A stretch of 64,000 bases of DNA from Lachnospiraceae bacterium (GCA_017938145.1 JAGBCB010000013.1:1-64000), one strand, 5' to 3'; counted from the first letter of the stretch, positions 33,885 through 43,725 are shown. Numbers and translations: made by a program. The notes: generated from the sequence alone by a model not told the origin.

Positions 33885-36470
33885 TTACTCTTCCGGTCCT
33901 AAGTAAGACTGTGGAAGCTCGCCGCGGTAAACCACGATTTTCTGTAAAACAACGCCTGCATCGATGCCGTAGAAACGGAGCTTGTGTGTACCTGCTGCAA
34001 GCTTACACTTGCTCTCGTTAATGTGGGCATTGATAATTACCGCACGGCACCACTGCGGTTCCCAGTAATCGCCGGCAATATATCCCTTTGGCAGGGCGTT
34101 CACCACGATAGGCTCTGCCTCATCTGCCTGCAGCGCATAACGGAGTTCTACCTTATCGCCGTCTAAGTTATTGCTTGGCGCCAGATAGGTGCGGATGGTG
34201 TATTCCGTATCCTCGGATACCTCGAATTCGTATTCCAGATACGGAAGATTTGCTACGCTGCCGGTGGCATCAAACTGCTTTCCGGTTTCCATGGTAATCG
34301 GGAATACCTTCGCCGCCGCATCGGAACGTCCGTAGTTTGGAATCACCCTGAACTGGGCAGCAAAAATCCTTTCCTGCTCTCCTACGGTTTCTCTCATTGC
34401 AACCGGAACATTTTCCTTAAAGGAATCTGCCTGTAAGACTACATAACCATCCGGACGGACAAATTCTGCTTCCATTAATTCTTCAATCAAAGTATCCTTA
34501 CCAAACGGACAATTTACACCTTCTAAAACAACAGGAGTAGGAGGTGCTGCATTTTCTGCATTCCATGCCACGTAACCGATATGAGTCTGGCTCATCATCT
34601 TGTTCCACTTGCCACCGGACATTTCTTCGTTATAATGGCGCATCAGTTCTTTATCTTTTGCAATGGCTTCTTCCACAAGGGCTGCAAAACCATTGGTTCT
34701 TACATCTTTCTTTTCCGCATAGTAGCGGTTGTATGCAGAATAAATGTACAGTGCCACTACGTTGGCGGATGCGGTTACCGGATAATATACCAGCTGTTCA
34801 TAGGCATCCTGCAGGTCTGCAGGAATTTCTGTTTTACAAAGTTCTGCGCCTTCCATGAGGAACAGGGCAAAGTCCAGCATGCTCTTTGCTTCGCAGAAGT
34901 TTTCCAGACTGTAAATATTCTCTCTCATGTATTCCGGCTTGCAGATACCGTTTAACTTGGAATAGCCTGCAAGTAATCCTGCCATCTGTGCCTGGATTAC
35001 TTCGGAAACACCATGGGAAAACTGCTGTTTTACAAACTGCAGATAATAGTCGCCCGGTGTCACGCTGCCGTTGGTACCGTACTTCTCGAAATCGTAAGCT
35101 AAGTCCATGTAGTAGGAAATCTGCATTTCCATCGGCTTTAAGTCACCTACGTTTACAATCCAGATATCTCTTACGCCGCAGTCATAGGTTTCGGACAACT
35201 GCTCCCAGGTCTTTTCCAACTGCATAACGTTAAGCCACATGTAACCTCTTGGAGCACCGTTATAATCGAAATGGTAATACATACCCCAGCCGCCCTTACG
35301 GTTCTTTAACTTATCGGTTACCGGCAGGGAACGCACATTACCGAAGTTATCCTCACAAAGCATAATAACCACGTCATCCAGCGGGGAATTGCCGTTTTCA
35401 TCCTTCCAGTTCTTTAAGCCTTCGCACTCCTCGTTGCCGTTCCAGTATTTTTCAACTTCCTTATAAACCACCAGCATCTTTGGCGCATGTTCAAGACCTT
35501 CTGCTTTAAGCTGGCTCTTCTGGGTTAAAATAATATCCTTTAACAGGTCAATGTTATACTGCATGCTGCCTGCCAGCTCAGAGTCTGCCTCGCCACGCAT
35601 ACCAACGGTAATAACGCTCTCGTATGGCTTGTTACGCTTGATGCCGTCTTCCCAGAACTTAGAGATGCCTTCTCTGTTTACGGCAAAATCCCAGTTGTAT
35701 TTATCGGTATACTGCTGCCAGAGATGACGCCATTCCTCACCGGCACGGCACATCGGTTCGTGGTGGGAAGTTCCCATTACCACGCCGTATTCATCCGCCA
35801 CACGGATGTTATCGTGAGGGTGCTCACTTCCCTCCTCGGAAAAGATGTTGCCCCACATGGCTGGCCATAAGTAGTTACCCTTTAAACGTAAAATCAATTC
35901 AAATACATGGCTGTACATCTTGTCATTCAGACCACCGAACTTTCCGTAAACCCAGCCGGTAAAGGACGGGGATTCATCGTTGATGAAAATACCACGGTAT
36001 TTTACGGAAGGCTCCTTGGATACACAATCCAGTTCTTCTGCGGTAAATTTAAGTTCTTCCTTCTTTTCCGGTGCCACATCAGCAAACCATACCCACGGGC
36101 TGACACCAATCCGTTCGGAGAGGCGGTAAATACCGTAAATACAACCACGTTTGTCGCTGCCGGCAATATATAACACATTATCTGCAAGCTTGGTAATATA
36201 GCACTCCCACTTGCCGTCAATTTCGGAAAGATTCAGTACTCCTGCTTCCGCTGCCTTTGCAATAAGCGGATTTTGTTTCATTGTACCAACCACAATAACC
36301 GGGCCGGTTATTTTATCAGCTGCCTCTACCAGTTCCGGCTTTTTTCCGGATACCAGTTCCACATCCCCGGCAAACGCCTCTGCCGCAATGCGGATGCCCT
36401 TATAATTGGTATCTGCAGGATCAATATAAATCTGTGCCGGAACATTTCCGGCTAATATAAATTCTGCCAT
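33885..36470 (-). CDS. GH115 xylan alpha-1,2-glucuronidase
   Basis: 861 residues with no signal peptide, thus cytoplasmic. The multi-domain GH115 layout is visible: an N-terminal beta/alpha domain (IYGIYRLSERIGVSPWVWFADV), a central barrel (KYRGIFINDESPSFTGWVYGKFGGLNDKMYSHVFELILRLKGNYLWPAMWGN, GTSHHEPMCRA, VGMRGEADSE, DDVVIMLCEDNFGN), a helical region with long aromatic helices, and a C-terminal beta domain. GH115 enzymes remove (4-O-methyl)glucuronic acid from internal and terminal xylose residues. A second, different alpha-glucuronidase (GH67) is encoded in the same locus. Confidence 0.93.
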   Translation of the reverse strand: MAEFILAGNVPAQIYIDPADTNYKGIRIAAEAFAGDVELVSGKKPELVEAADKITGPVIVVGTMKQNPLIAKAAEAGVLNLSEIDGKWECYITKLADNVLYIAGSDKRGCIYGIYRLSERIGVSPWVWFADVAPEKKEELKFTAEELDCVSKEPSVKYRGIFINDESPSFTGWVYGKFGGLNDKMYSHVFELILRLKGNYLWPAMWGNIFSEEGSEHPHDNIRVADEYGVVMGTSHHEPMCRAGEEWRHLWQQYTDKYNWDFAVNREGISKFWEDGIKRNKPYESVITVGMRGEADSELAGSMQYNIDLLKDIILTQKSQLKAEGLEHAPKMLVVYKEVEKYWNGNEECEGLKNWKDENGNSPLDDVVIMLCEDNFGNVRSLPVTDKLKNRKGGWGMYYHFDYNGAPRGYMWLNVMQLEKTWEQLSETYDCGVRDIWIVNVGDLKPMEMQISYYMDLAYDFEKYGTNGSVTPGDYYLQFVKQQFSHGVSEVIQAQMAGLLAGYSKLNGICKPEYMRENIYSLENFCEAKSMLDFALFLMEGAELCKTEIPADLQDAYEQLVYYPVTASANVVALYIYSAYNRYYAEKKDVRTNGFAALVEEAIAKDKELMRHYNEEMSGGKWNKMMSQTHIGYVAWNAENAAPPTPVVLEGVNCPFGKDTLIEELMEAEFVRPDGYVVLQADSFKENVPVAMRETVGEQERIFAAQFRVIPNYGRSDAAAKVFPITMETGKQFDATGSVANLPYLEYEFEVSEDTEYTIRTYLAPSNNLDGDKVELRYALQADEAEPIVVNALPKGYIAGDYWEPQWCRAVIINAHINESKCKLAAGTHKLRFYGIDAGVVLQKIVVYRGELPQSYLGPEE

Positions 36471-36492
36471 AACAATCCTCCTTGTTTATAGC

Positions 36493-36534
36493 TACAGGCA
36501 GGCAAGCCCTGTTCTCCCGAGCCGCCTGCCTGTA
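36493..36534 (-). other. Intercistronic stem-loop
   Basis: Perfect 11-bp arms TACAGGCAGGC (36493-36503) and GCCTGCCTGTA (36524-36534) between the GH43 and GH115 genes. No U tract follows on the minus strand, so it is more likely an mRNA stability or processing element than a full terminator. Confidence 0.75.
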
Positions 36535-36543
36535 ATATTTTTC

Positions 36544-38196
36544 TTAACGGAACTTCCAGGTATCTAAGCTGTATCCGTTGCCATAGAATGTAAAGTATAA
36601 ATCGTGTACGCCGGTAATGGTTTCTAAAAGCTTACTGCTTTGTTCGATGTAAGTCTTTCCATCGCCATCTTTGGATACTTCCAGATAACCAACAATATCA
36701 CCCATTAAGCGGTCGATACGGATCTGGATTACACCGGTTACTTCTGTACCTGCGCAAATGGATGCTACAAATTCAGTTGCTCCCTTATCGCCAAAGTCTA
36801 CACCCTTTAAGCCAATCCAGGAACCGGTTTCGATACCGCATACTACCATGTTGCCGGAGCCGCATGCTACGCTTGTTTCACCGTACTGTGTGGTGCTGAC
36901 ACCTGCACTGTTCCAGATGGTTTCAGCTTCTACAGTTTCATAAGGATTTAAATAACCGCTCTGTTCCACACCTGCTCTGGTTCCCTTGGTTCTGCCAAGA
37001 GTTCCGTCTTCGTTGATTGCCAGCTTGTCAATGTGGGTGGAACGGTAGCCGGAACCCGGACGGTAACCGAGTCTGTCAACTACAGACTGCGCATGATAGG
37101 TAATATACCAATCGCCGCGGAAGTTAAATACGCAGTGATGGTTGTTGCCGCCTGTACCAAAGAATTCACCCGGATTCGGTAAAATTACACCCTGGTAAGT
37201 GAATGGGCCCATTGGGCTGTCACTGGTCATGTAACAGATTTCGCCGTTCTTTAAGCCATACTCTTTTGTACCTGCACTGTCTACGCTGAAGTTAGAGCTG
37301 TAGGTATAGTAATAGGTATTACCCATCTTATGAATACCGGAATCCTCGAACAAGTATGGAGGATCGATAGCAACAGGATCGCCGTCTAAGCTAATCATAT
37401 CATCGCCAAGCTTTGCCACTCTGGCTGTATACGGATGTGCCGGATTATTCTGTGGAACGCCACCGCCAAAGTAGATATATGCGGAACCATCATCATCCAC
37501 AAACACTGCCGGGTCAAAGAGCCAAAGCACGGATGCACAGGTTGGTGTGTTTCTGGAAATAAGCTCGGTTCCCAGTGGGTCTGTAAACGGACCGGTTGGA
37601 CTGTCGGAAGTTAAGACAAAAATGCCGCTGCCGTTGTTGGCAAAATATAAGAAAAACTTTGGCTTTCCGTCAATCATCTTCCAGGCAGCAGCCGGAGCCC
37701 AGGAATTATTTGCGGTCTTTGCCGCACCATCTTTTCCTGCTGCATAAATGGAACCATGGTCAGTCCAGTTTACCATATCCTTAGTGGAAATTACGTTAAT
37801 GGATCTGATAATGCCATAGGAATTATCCTTCAGTTCACCGTTGGCATCGTATTCCGGGGTATCAGCAGTCATATAAATGTACAGTGTGTCGTCATACACC
37901 AACGCATATGGGTCTGCACCGAAACGCTGTGTCATCAGTGGGTTGTTGTCTAACATACCCTTGGCATTCTTTGCCTTTTCAATGCCCTTAAAAAGAGCAG
38001 CCATCTCATCTACCGGAGTAGGTGTAGGTGTGTTTGTCGGCGCAACTGTTGCGGTTGCTTCCGGCGCCTTTGTTACTTCTTCACTCATTGTTTCATTCTC
38101 CCTGTTATTATTCTCCTTATTTTCCGGGGCACAGCCGGTAATTGTCAACAGTGCCGCCAAAATTATACATATCCCTATTGTTTTTACGTTCTTCAT
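36544..38196 (-). CDS. GH43 arabinoxylan arabinofuranohydrolase/xylosidase lipoprotein with CBM6
   Basis: 550 residues. A lipoprotein signal ends at TITGC (C22). A short Thr/Pro linker (about 43-62) precedes a five-bladed GH43 catalytic domain (about 80-405) with base D95 in FGADPYA, pKa-modulating D228 in LFDPAVF and acid E284 in LFEDSGIHK; the spacing is close to Bacillus XynD. A C-terminal CBM6-type xylan-binding domain follows (about 418-550, VEAETIWNSAGV). The likely task is removing arabinose from xylan at the cell surface. It lies in the operon between the U32-like genes and GH115. Confidence 0.9.
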   Translation of the reverse strand: MKNVKTIGICIILAALLTITGCAPENKENNNRENETMSEEVTKAPEATATVAPTNTPTPTPVDEMAALFKGIEKAKNAKGMLDNNPLMTQRFGADPYALVYDDTLYIYMTADTPEYDANGELKDNSYGIIRSINVISTKDMVNWTDHGSIYAAGKDGAAKTANNSWAPAAAWKMIDGKPKFFLYFANNGSGIFVLTSDSPTGPFTDPLGTELISRNTPTCASVLWLFDPAVFVDDDGSAYIYFGGGVPQNNPAHPYTARVAKLGDDMISLDGDPVAIDPPYLFEDSGIHKMGNTYYYTYSSNFSVDSAGTKEYGLKNGEICYMTSDSPMGPFTYQGVILPNPGEFFGTGGNNHHCVFNFRGDWYITYHAQSVVDRLGYRPGSGYRSTHIDKLAINEDGTLGRTKGTRAGVEQSGYLNPYETVEAETIWNSAGVSTTQYGETSVACGSGNMVVCGIETGSWIGLKGVDFGDKGATEFVASICAGTEVTGVIQIRIDRLMGDIVGYLEVSKDGDGKTYIEQSSKLLETITGVHDLYFTFYGNGYSLDTWKFR

Positions 38197-38208
38197 CCTA
38201 TCTCCTTA

Positions 38209-39111
38209 CTACCGACGAACCGGAATTCTGGTCAAATCAATCAAAGTCTGATTCATTTTATTACGGATAAATTCTCTGTGCTCGTCTTTTGCAAGAAAGT
38301 ATGCGTAGGAGTCCATCAAAAACTCCGGAGACAATCCTCGTCCTACAATTTTAAAGTTCACATAGCCTCTGTCGATGTAACTTCCGATTTCTTCGTTGGA
38401 TATAAAGGCCGGACGCTTCATGCTCTCGTTAAAGCCCCGCTTTGCATTCTGATGAGGACATTTAAAATCCGTAGCCTGGTCAAACTCTAACTGGGATAAG
38501 GATTCTGCCCTGTAATGCTCCGCACGCTTCGGACAGTTCGGGGAACAGATTTCATTGACCAGAATTTCGATTCTATCTGCCACCGGCTCCAGTTCTTTTA
38601 ATACTTCCTCGTTATGATTTAAATCATAGTCCAGAACCACAAGATAATAGTCCTTTTCCAATTCCTCTTTAATTGCTGCCGGGTCTGTTAACCGCTTAGT
38701 TGTAGAGGAAATCACTGCAAAGTCCGGATACTCCTTGCGGATATACTCTTCCAGACTAGGCGCATTTACAAGAACCTGGTTCTTTTTATGGTCTGCAAGC
38801 TTCATGACCAGATTGCAGTAGGTATCTAAATTGTGCTTTTCCTCCAGCAAGGTGTTTGTCCAGGTAAAACGTACCGGAACCCCTCTGGAGTTGTAGATTT
38901 TAATTATTCTGTCGATGTCGCCCTTATATGCAGTGCCAAACACCGCACGGCCGCCGTTCCAGATGGCACCCGGGAAAGTTCCGTACACGGAACCAATTTT
39001 GTATCCTTCCCGGAACTTACTTGGGTAGTCTTTCATTAAATTCAGTAAAATCTGATTAATTACCCGGAAATTACAAAGTCCCGGCAAATGCCAGTATACT
39101 TCTTTTGCCAT
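38209..39111 (-). CDS. U32-like (peptidase U32/UbiU-UbiV-type fold) protein, copy 2
   Basis: 300 residues, cytoplasmic. Recognisable blocks are WHLPGLCNF at the start, REGYKIGSVYGTFPGAIWNGGRAVFG, YYLVVLDYDLNHNEEVL and EILVNEICSPNCPKRAEHYRA, then a later Cys in FKCPHQ. The Cys-rich CSPNCPKRAEHY stretch resembles the conserved cysteine region of U32 proteins, some of which bind a 4Fe-4S cluster and act in hydroxylation rather than proteolysis. It is a clear paralogue of the adjacent gene. Its presence in a xylan operon is unexplained; no function is assigned. Confidence 0.6.
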   Translation of the reverse strand: MAKEVYWHLPGLCNFRVINQILLNLMKDYPSKFREGYKIGSVYGTFPGAIWNGGRAVFGTAYKGDIDRIIKIYNSRGVPVRFTWTNTLLEEKHNLDTYCNLVMKLADHKKNQVLVNAPSLEEYIRKEYPDFAVISSTTKRLTDPAAIKEELEKDYYLVVLDYDLNHNEEVLKELEPVADRIEILVNEICSPNCPKRAEHYRAESLSQLEFDQATDFKCPHQNAKRGFNESMKRPAFISNEEIGSYIDRGYVNFKIVGRGLSPEFLMDSYAYFLAKDEHREFIRNKMNQTLIDLTRIPVRR

Positions 39112-39126
39112 AAGATTTCTCCTCCT

Positions 39127-40077
39127 TTACGGCCATACACCCGGTCTTGGCTTCATAATATTTATAATACGGCTGTTGGATAAATTATTTAACAACTGGA
39201 TGCGCACAAAGCCCTGATATTCCGGCTTAATGAGATAGTGGGTATAAGTTTCTACCAAGGAGAAAAGATTTGCGGTTCTGCCCTCAATCTTAAAGTTATT
39301 AAAGCCCATTGGTAAGTACTTTTCGTAAATATCCTCCGGAGATACGTAAGTAGGATAATTCTGAATGGTGTGAATACAGTTCATATCACCGTACTCGCAC
39401 TTCCACGGAATAATCGGAATCTTTTTATCCTCCGGCAGCTTTCTGTTTTCTAACTCAATGCGGTGGTTTTGTGCTACGTTTTTATAATGGGCACCACGGC
39501 GAGGACAATTTGGCACGCACAGGGCATTTACCAGCACCTCACACTTTTCAGGCTTTTTCACCTTCTTTAAGATGTCCCATTGGTTGTTCATATTGTAATC
39601 CAGTACAACCAGATAATAGTCACGTTCAAGTTCTGCGTTTAACGCATCAATGTCCCTGATTTCCTTGCAGGTGGAACTATTGATTTTAAACCTCGGATAG
39701 GTCTTACGGATATATTCTTCTAAGATAGGAGATACCACCAGTACCTCGTTCATTCCGTTGTCTGCTTCCTGCATGCAGAAATTACAATAAAAGTCGTCTA
39801 AATCTTCTTTTTCAATGATTGGATTGGTAAAGGTGTAACGAATCGGAACACCCTTACTATTAATGGATTTAATTACATTTCTAACATACGGTGTATCGCA
39901 CTGATCTCCAACAATCAGTCTTCCGCCTGCCCAAAGGGAGGTTGGAAACTCTCCAAAAAAAGAAGCAATTTTTATCCCCTCTCTGAAAAAATCCGGTCTC
40001 TGCTCCAAAAGACTTAATAAAAGCATATTCAGCGGATAATTTCCTCTAAGACCTGGTAAATGAAATTTAACTTCCAT
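39127..40077 (-). CDS. U32-like protein, copy 1
   Basis: 316 residues, cytoplasmic. It aligns along its length with the following gene: FHLPGLRGNYPL, REGIKIASFFGEFPTSLWAGGRLIVG, YYLVVLDYNMNNQWDIL, CEVLVNALCVPNCPRRGAHYKN, WKCEYGDMNC. All positions with paired cysteines are kept, which fits a metal or Fe-S site. The start at 40077 (MEVKFHL) follows AAGGAGAG; an upstream start at 40110 has no site. It lies just after the binding-protein gene and its stem-loop. Function unknown; possible modification of a sugar acid or a cofactor is speculation. Confidence 0.6.
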   Translation of the reverse strand: MEVKFHLPGLRGNYPLNMLLLSLLEQRPDFFREGIKIASFFGEFPTSLWAGGRLIVGDQCDTPYVRNVIKSINSKGVPIRYTFTNPIIEKEDLDDFYCNFCMQEADNGMNEVLVVSPILEEYIRKTYPRFKINSSTCKEIRDIDALNAELERDYYLVVLDYNMNNQWDILKKVKKPEKCEVLVNALCVPNCPRRGAHYKNVAQNHRIELENRKLPEDKKIPIIPWKCEYGDMNCIHTIQNYPTYVSPEDIYEKYLPMGFNNFKIEGRTANLFSLVETYTHYLIKPEYQGFVRIQLLNNLSNSRIINIMKPRPGVWP

Positions 40078-40107
40078 ATCTATACTCTCCTTCTTTTTTA
40101 TATAGAA

Positions 40108-40139
40108 CAAGGAATGGTACCCGGAAATACCATTCCTTG
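40108..40139 (-). other. Intercistronic stem-loop after the binding-protein gene
   Basis: Perfect 12-bp arms CAAGGAATGGTA (40108-40119) and TACCATTCCTTG (40128-40139). Such structures after ABC binding-protein genes usually protect the upstream mRNA and attenuate the downstream genes. Confidence 0.8.
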
Positions 40140-40194
40140 CCTGTTGTGAATCAGTTTTCGAACCGAGTCAATTTACTAAAATACCGTTATGCAA

Positions 40195-41718
40195 TTAGTT
40201 GTTGTTTGCGTTCTCAATCTTTGCATTCCAGGAATCACGTAATCTTTCAGCAGCTTCTGCAGGAGTTTCGATAACGCCGTCTGCATTTGCATTACCTAAG
40301 CCCCAAAGAAGGTCTTCACCCATGTTGATATCGGTGATGAATGTGTGATGAAGAACTTCACCTCTGTTTAATAAGTAGGTCATAGTTTCATCAACGGATT
40401 CAGTATCACAGAAGTTTGGATACTGACCATTCTGCCAAGCACTATAATCTTCGTAGCCTGGGATTGGCTGTGTGTAAAGGTCATAAGCGAAAGCAACCTT
40501 CCAAGCCTTTTCTTCGTCGTAGCAAGCTGGGATACAGTAAATGTTATCTTCGTAGAAGGAAACGTACTCATCAAATCTTGTGTTGTTTTCGTTCTTAGGG
40601 AATACGATACAACCAAAGTCATCAAGTCTAGCTTCGTCATTGATCATCTGACCAGCTCTGTAAACCTGATCTGCGAAGAAGCAAGCCTTACCTTCCTTGA
40701 ACGCTGCGATGAAGTAGTCCCAAGAACCTTCGCCCTGTGGCATTAAGTACTTGTTCTGCATCTGAACGGACCAGTTAAGAGCTTCTAATGTTTCCTTAGC
40801 TTCAAGGTTATTGAAGAACTTACCATTTGCATCCTTACCAATGAAGGAACCGCCGTTTGCGATAACTGCTGCCTTATGGAATTCGGACTGCTGCTGAACC
40901 ATACCGTAGATATCGATGATACCGTCAGCGTCTACGTCTCTCTGAACCTTACTACAAAGTTCATCGAACTTAGCCCATGTCCATTCGCCGTTTCTCTGAA
41001 GCTCGTACAGGTAGTTAGGGTCGATACCAGCTTCCTGTAAAAGTCTCTTGTTAAAGTACATACATCCTCTTGGTTCTGGGTCAATACCTCTGAAGCCGTA
41101 GATAGCGCCGTTCTTAGATAAGAGATTATGAACACCGCTGCTCCACTTATCCTTAGAGAAGTCTAAGCAGTCTAAACCGGAAACATCATACATAAGACCA
41201 CTGTTCATAGCGGAAATCATTTCGCCGCCCTGACGGAGACAGAATACATAGTATTCGTCGCCACCTGTTGTAGCGTAGTCGATGAAATCCTGTGGGTTGG
41301 AGCCCCAGTCACCGATAGCCATTTCCTTAATTGTGAAGTTATATGTATCCATTGCCCAAAGTAAGTATTCCTTACGAGCTTCATCAAAGTCATCCTTTGG
41401 AACTAAATCAGCGATGTTATCGCCTGCGGACCACCAGTCACGGATGATAACTTCGATACCGCCAAGGTCTACTGTGTTACCGTTAGCATCTGTTCTGATA
41501 ACATATGCTTCTGGGATTGGGGTAGGTGTTGCTGTTGCTTCAGGCTCTTCTGTCTTGCCTGGATCTACAGTACCCTCATCAGTCTTACCTGTGTCAGGTG
41601 CCTTTGTTGGGTCAGTTGTAGTACCTGGATCCTTAGAACCACAACCAGCCATTGCTCCCACCGCTGTGATAGCTGCTAAGGAAACTGCTAACATTTTTCT
41701 TACTGTCTTACTAATCAT
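40195..41718 (-). CDS. ABC transporter sugar-binding lipoprotein (CUT1 family)
   Basis: 507 residues. A lipoprotein signal ends at AMAGC (C26), then a Thr/Pro/Asp-rich linker (about 27-65), then a family 1 extracellular solute-binding domain with typical blocks (RGCMYFNKRLLQEAGIDPNYLYELQRNGEWTWAKFDELC, GKACFFADQVYRAGQM, AWKVAFAYDLY). Aromatic residues are abundant, as in oligosaccharide binders. The start at 41718 (MISKTV) follows GAGGAGG. It belongs with the two permeases encoded just upstream. Ligand inferred as xylo-oligosaccharide. Confidence 0.9.
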   Translation of the reverse strand: MISKTVRKMLAVSLAAITAVGAMAGCGSKDPGTTTDPTKAPDTGKTDEGTVDPGKTEEPEATATPTPIPEAYVIRTDANGNTVDLGGIEVIIRDWWSAGDNIADLVPKDDFDEARKEYLLWAMDTYNFTIKEMAIGDWGSNPQDFIDYATTGGDEYYVFCLRQGGEMISAMNSGLMYDVSGLDCLDFSKDKWSSGVHNLLSKNGAIYGFRGIDPEPRGCMYFNKRLLQEAGIDPNYLYELQRNGEWTWAKFDELCSKVQRDVDADGIIDIYGMVQQQSEFHKAAVIANGGSFIGKDANGKFFNNLEAKETLEALNWSVQMQNKYLMPQGEGSWDYFIAAFKEGKACFFADQVYRAGQMINDEARLDDFGCIVFPKNENNTRFDEYVSFYEDNIYCIPACYDEEKAWKVAFAYDLYTQPIPGYEDYSAWQNGQYPNFCDTESVDETMTYLLNRGEVLHHTFITDINMGEDLLWGLGNANADGVIETPAEAAERLRDSWNAKIENANNN

Positions 41719-41764
41719 TGTTTTTGTCCTCCTCTTTTTTATTTCTCGCCCATCCTTCTCCTGC

Positions 41765-41791
41765 AACCGGAGGTTTCCGGGTCCTCCGGTT
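41765..41791 (-). other. Stem-loop between permease and binding-protein genes
   Basis: Arms AACCGGAGG (41765-41773) and CCTCCGGTT (41783-41791), with an outer partial stem. It lies in the leader of the binding-protein cistron and may mark an mRNA processing point giving the binding protein a more abundant message. Confidence 0.65.
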
Positions 41792-41816
41792 ACGGACGGG
41801 AAAAATACTATGTAAG

Positions 41817-42824
41817 TTAACCCTTAATACCGGTGTTTGCCAAGCTCTCAACGAAGCCCTTCTGTGCAAACAGATACAGTACTAATAACGGGATAATTAC
41901 CATTAAGGTACCGGTAGAAATAATACAACTTGTGTAACCCGGGGAAGCACCCGCGGAGTTCTTAAGAATAGTTGTAATATATGCTCCCAGCTGTGTAGCA
42001 ATTCTGCTCAGCTGTACGGATAATAATCTTGTATTACCCAGGAACATCTTGGAATAGAAGCCGTCTGTCCACTGCCATACAAAAGAGAACAGGAAACAGG
42101 AAACTAAAATCGGCTTTGCATCCGGAAGCATGATCTTTAAGAAGGTTCTTAAAGTACCGCATCCGTCTACGTAAGCTGCTTCCTCCAGCTCGATTGGCTG
42201 GTTACGGAAGTACTGACGTAATAAGTAAATGTATAATCCGTTCTTTAAGCCCATACAGCCCGCACTCATTAAGTAGTACGGAAGAACGGAACCACGCAGG
42301 TTCAATGCTTCTCCGTTGATTGCCTTGAAGATTCCGAAGATATCGAAGAATCTGAAGTGCAAATGTAACGGTGTTGCAAGAATCTGTGGTGGAATTACAA
42401 TAAGTAAAATTACACAGGCAAACCAGAAATTCTTAAGCGGGAACTTAAATCTGGCAAAACCGTATCCTACTAAGGTACACATGGATACCTGCAGGATGGC
42501 AATGGTAAGGGAAATAATAAACGTATTTCTTAATGCCTCGCCATATCCCATGAACTGTGCTGCCAGTTCATAGTTTGCTGTAGTAAAGTTTGCAGGAATG
42601 TTAACAACCATGGTGTTGTATAAGTCCTGCTCATCCATGAAACTTACCGAAATTTTATTTAAAATCGGCTGAAGAATCAGGAAACATAAACCAAACATCA
42701 TAAACAACCGGCAGATGCGGTAGGAATAATCCATCGCAACCTTTTTTAACAGGTAGCCTTCACTTTTTTTATTTCTAATCCAGAATTTTTGCCATTTATT
42801 CAATTTTGCTTCTCTTTTAGTCAT
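41817..42824 (-). CDS. ABC sugar permease, MalG type
   Basis: 335 residues, six membrane helices. The EAA loop is ELEEAAYVDGCGTLRTFLKIMLPDAKP, which contacts the ATPase. It overlaps the preceding permease gene by 8 bp. The long N-terminal cytoplasmic part (about 25 residues) is basic. Forms the channel with the protein at 42817-43725 and uses the binding protein at 40195. Confidence 0.93.
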   Translation of the reverse strand: MTKREAKLNKWQKFWIRNKKSEGYLLKKVAMDYSYRICRLFMMFGLCFLILQPILNKISVSFMDEQDLYNTMVVNIPANFTTANYELAAQFMGYGEALRNTFIISLTIAILQVSMCTLVGYGFARFKFPLKNFWFACVILLIVIPPQILATPLHLHFRFFDIFGIFKAINGEALNLRGSVLPYYLMSAGCMGLKNGLYIYLLRQYFRNQPIELEEAAYVDGCGTLRTFLKIMLPDAKPILVSCFLFSFVWQWTDGFYSKMFLGNTRLLSVQLSRIATQLGAYITTILKNSAGASPGYTSCIISTGTLMVIIPLLVLYLFAQKGFVESLANTGIKG

Positions 42825-43725
42825 AGTAGTACACCACCTTTGACAGAATAAGTGAGGTCAAACCGATAATGGCCATTACAATGCCGAAGTATATCCAAGC
42901 CATTGCAGATGCAGGACCGTAGCTTAACTTAGCAAGCATGATATCCTGGATTTTCTTAATAACCTGATTATCTGTTCTCATACAGAAGTCTACGATTGTG
43001 TAAACCAGATTTACTAAGAGAAGAGGGCTGATCATCGGGAAAGTAATTTTCCATAAGCTTTCCCAGGAAGTACAGCCCTCAATGGAGGCTGCCTCATACA
43101 TACTCTTGGAAATGGTCTGCAAACCGGATAAGAAGATAATAATCTGGATACCGGATGCCAATACTACATCGTAAATTCTGTCGATAATATCAAATACTAC
43201 CTTAAATACACTGTTACCTACACCGGATACATTTAAAACCTCTTTAATAGTATCGGTGATGGAAACTCCGGTAGCACCTTCCATCTCAATAACGTCTCGC
43301 ATCTGAGCCATGATTGGGTTATCATATTCTACACCGAGAATAACACCGGAGGATAAGATAACCGGCAGGAAGAATACGCCTCGTACAAATGCACGGCCCT
43401 TAAATTCCTGGTTTAACAACAGGGCTGCGAAAAAGCTGAATACGATGATGGCAGGTACGTTAATAGCCATTCTGGTTAATTCTTCTGTTAATAATCTGGT
43501 AAAGGTTAAGTCTACCGTAAATGCTTCTACAAAGTTCTTTAATCCCCAAAATACATTGGTAAAGCCACCAGGACCTACCTGCACGTCACAGAAGCTCATG
43601 TACAGGGACTGGAAAAACGGTTTCACCATAAAGGCAAGAAAGCCAATTATGAAAGGGAGGATAAACAGATAGCCGGCAATTGCCTTTCTCTTCTGAAGAC
43701 CCTCATATTTTGATCTTCTCTTCAT
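42817..43725 (-). CDS. ABC sugar permease, MalF type
   Basis: 302 residues, six membrane helices, with the EAA loop MYEAASIEGCTSWESLWKITFPMISP. An extra stretch of about 60 residues (EYDNPIMAQMRDVIEMEGATGVSITDTIKEVLNVSGVGNSVFKVVFDIIDR) sits in an extracellular loop, longer than in standard CUT1 permeases. First permease of the second pair. Confidence 0.92.
   Translation of the reverse strand: MKRRSKYEGLQKRKAIAGYLFILPFIIGFLAFMVKPFFQSLYMSFCDVQVGPGGFTNVFWGLKNFVEAFTVDLTFTRLLTEELTRMAINVPAIIVFSFFAALLLNQEFKGRAFVRGVFFLPVILSSGVILGVEYDNPIMAQMRDVIEMEGATGVSITDTIKEVLNVSGVGNSVFKVVFDIIDRIYDVVLASGIQIIIFLSGLQTISKSMYEAASIEGCTSWESLWKITFPMISPLLLVNLVYTIVDFCMRTDNQVIKKIQDIMLAKLSYGPASAMAWIYFGIVMAIIGLTSLILSKVVYYYD

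Noticed and set aside
33553-33906. Gly/Val-rich frame antisense to the esterase linker
   Set aside because: Produced by the PTATPK-coding tandem repeat read backwards.
36493-41791. Intercistronic stem-loops read as operon-ending terminators
   Set aside because: They lack a U tract on the minus strand and the following genes belong to the same pathway, so they are treated as stability or attenuation elements.
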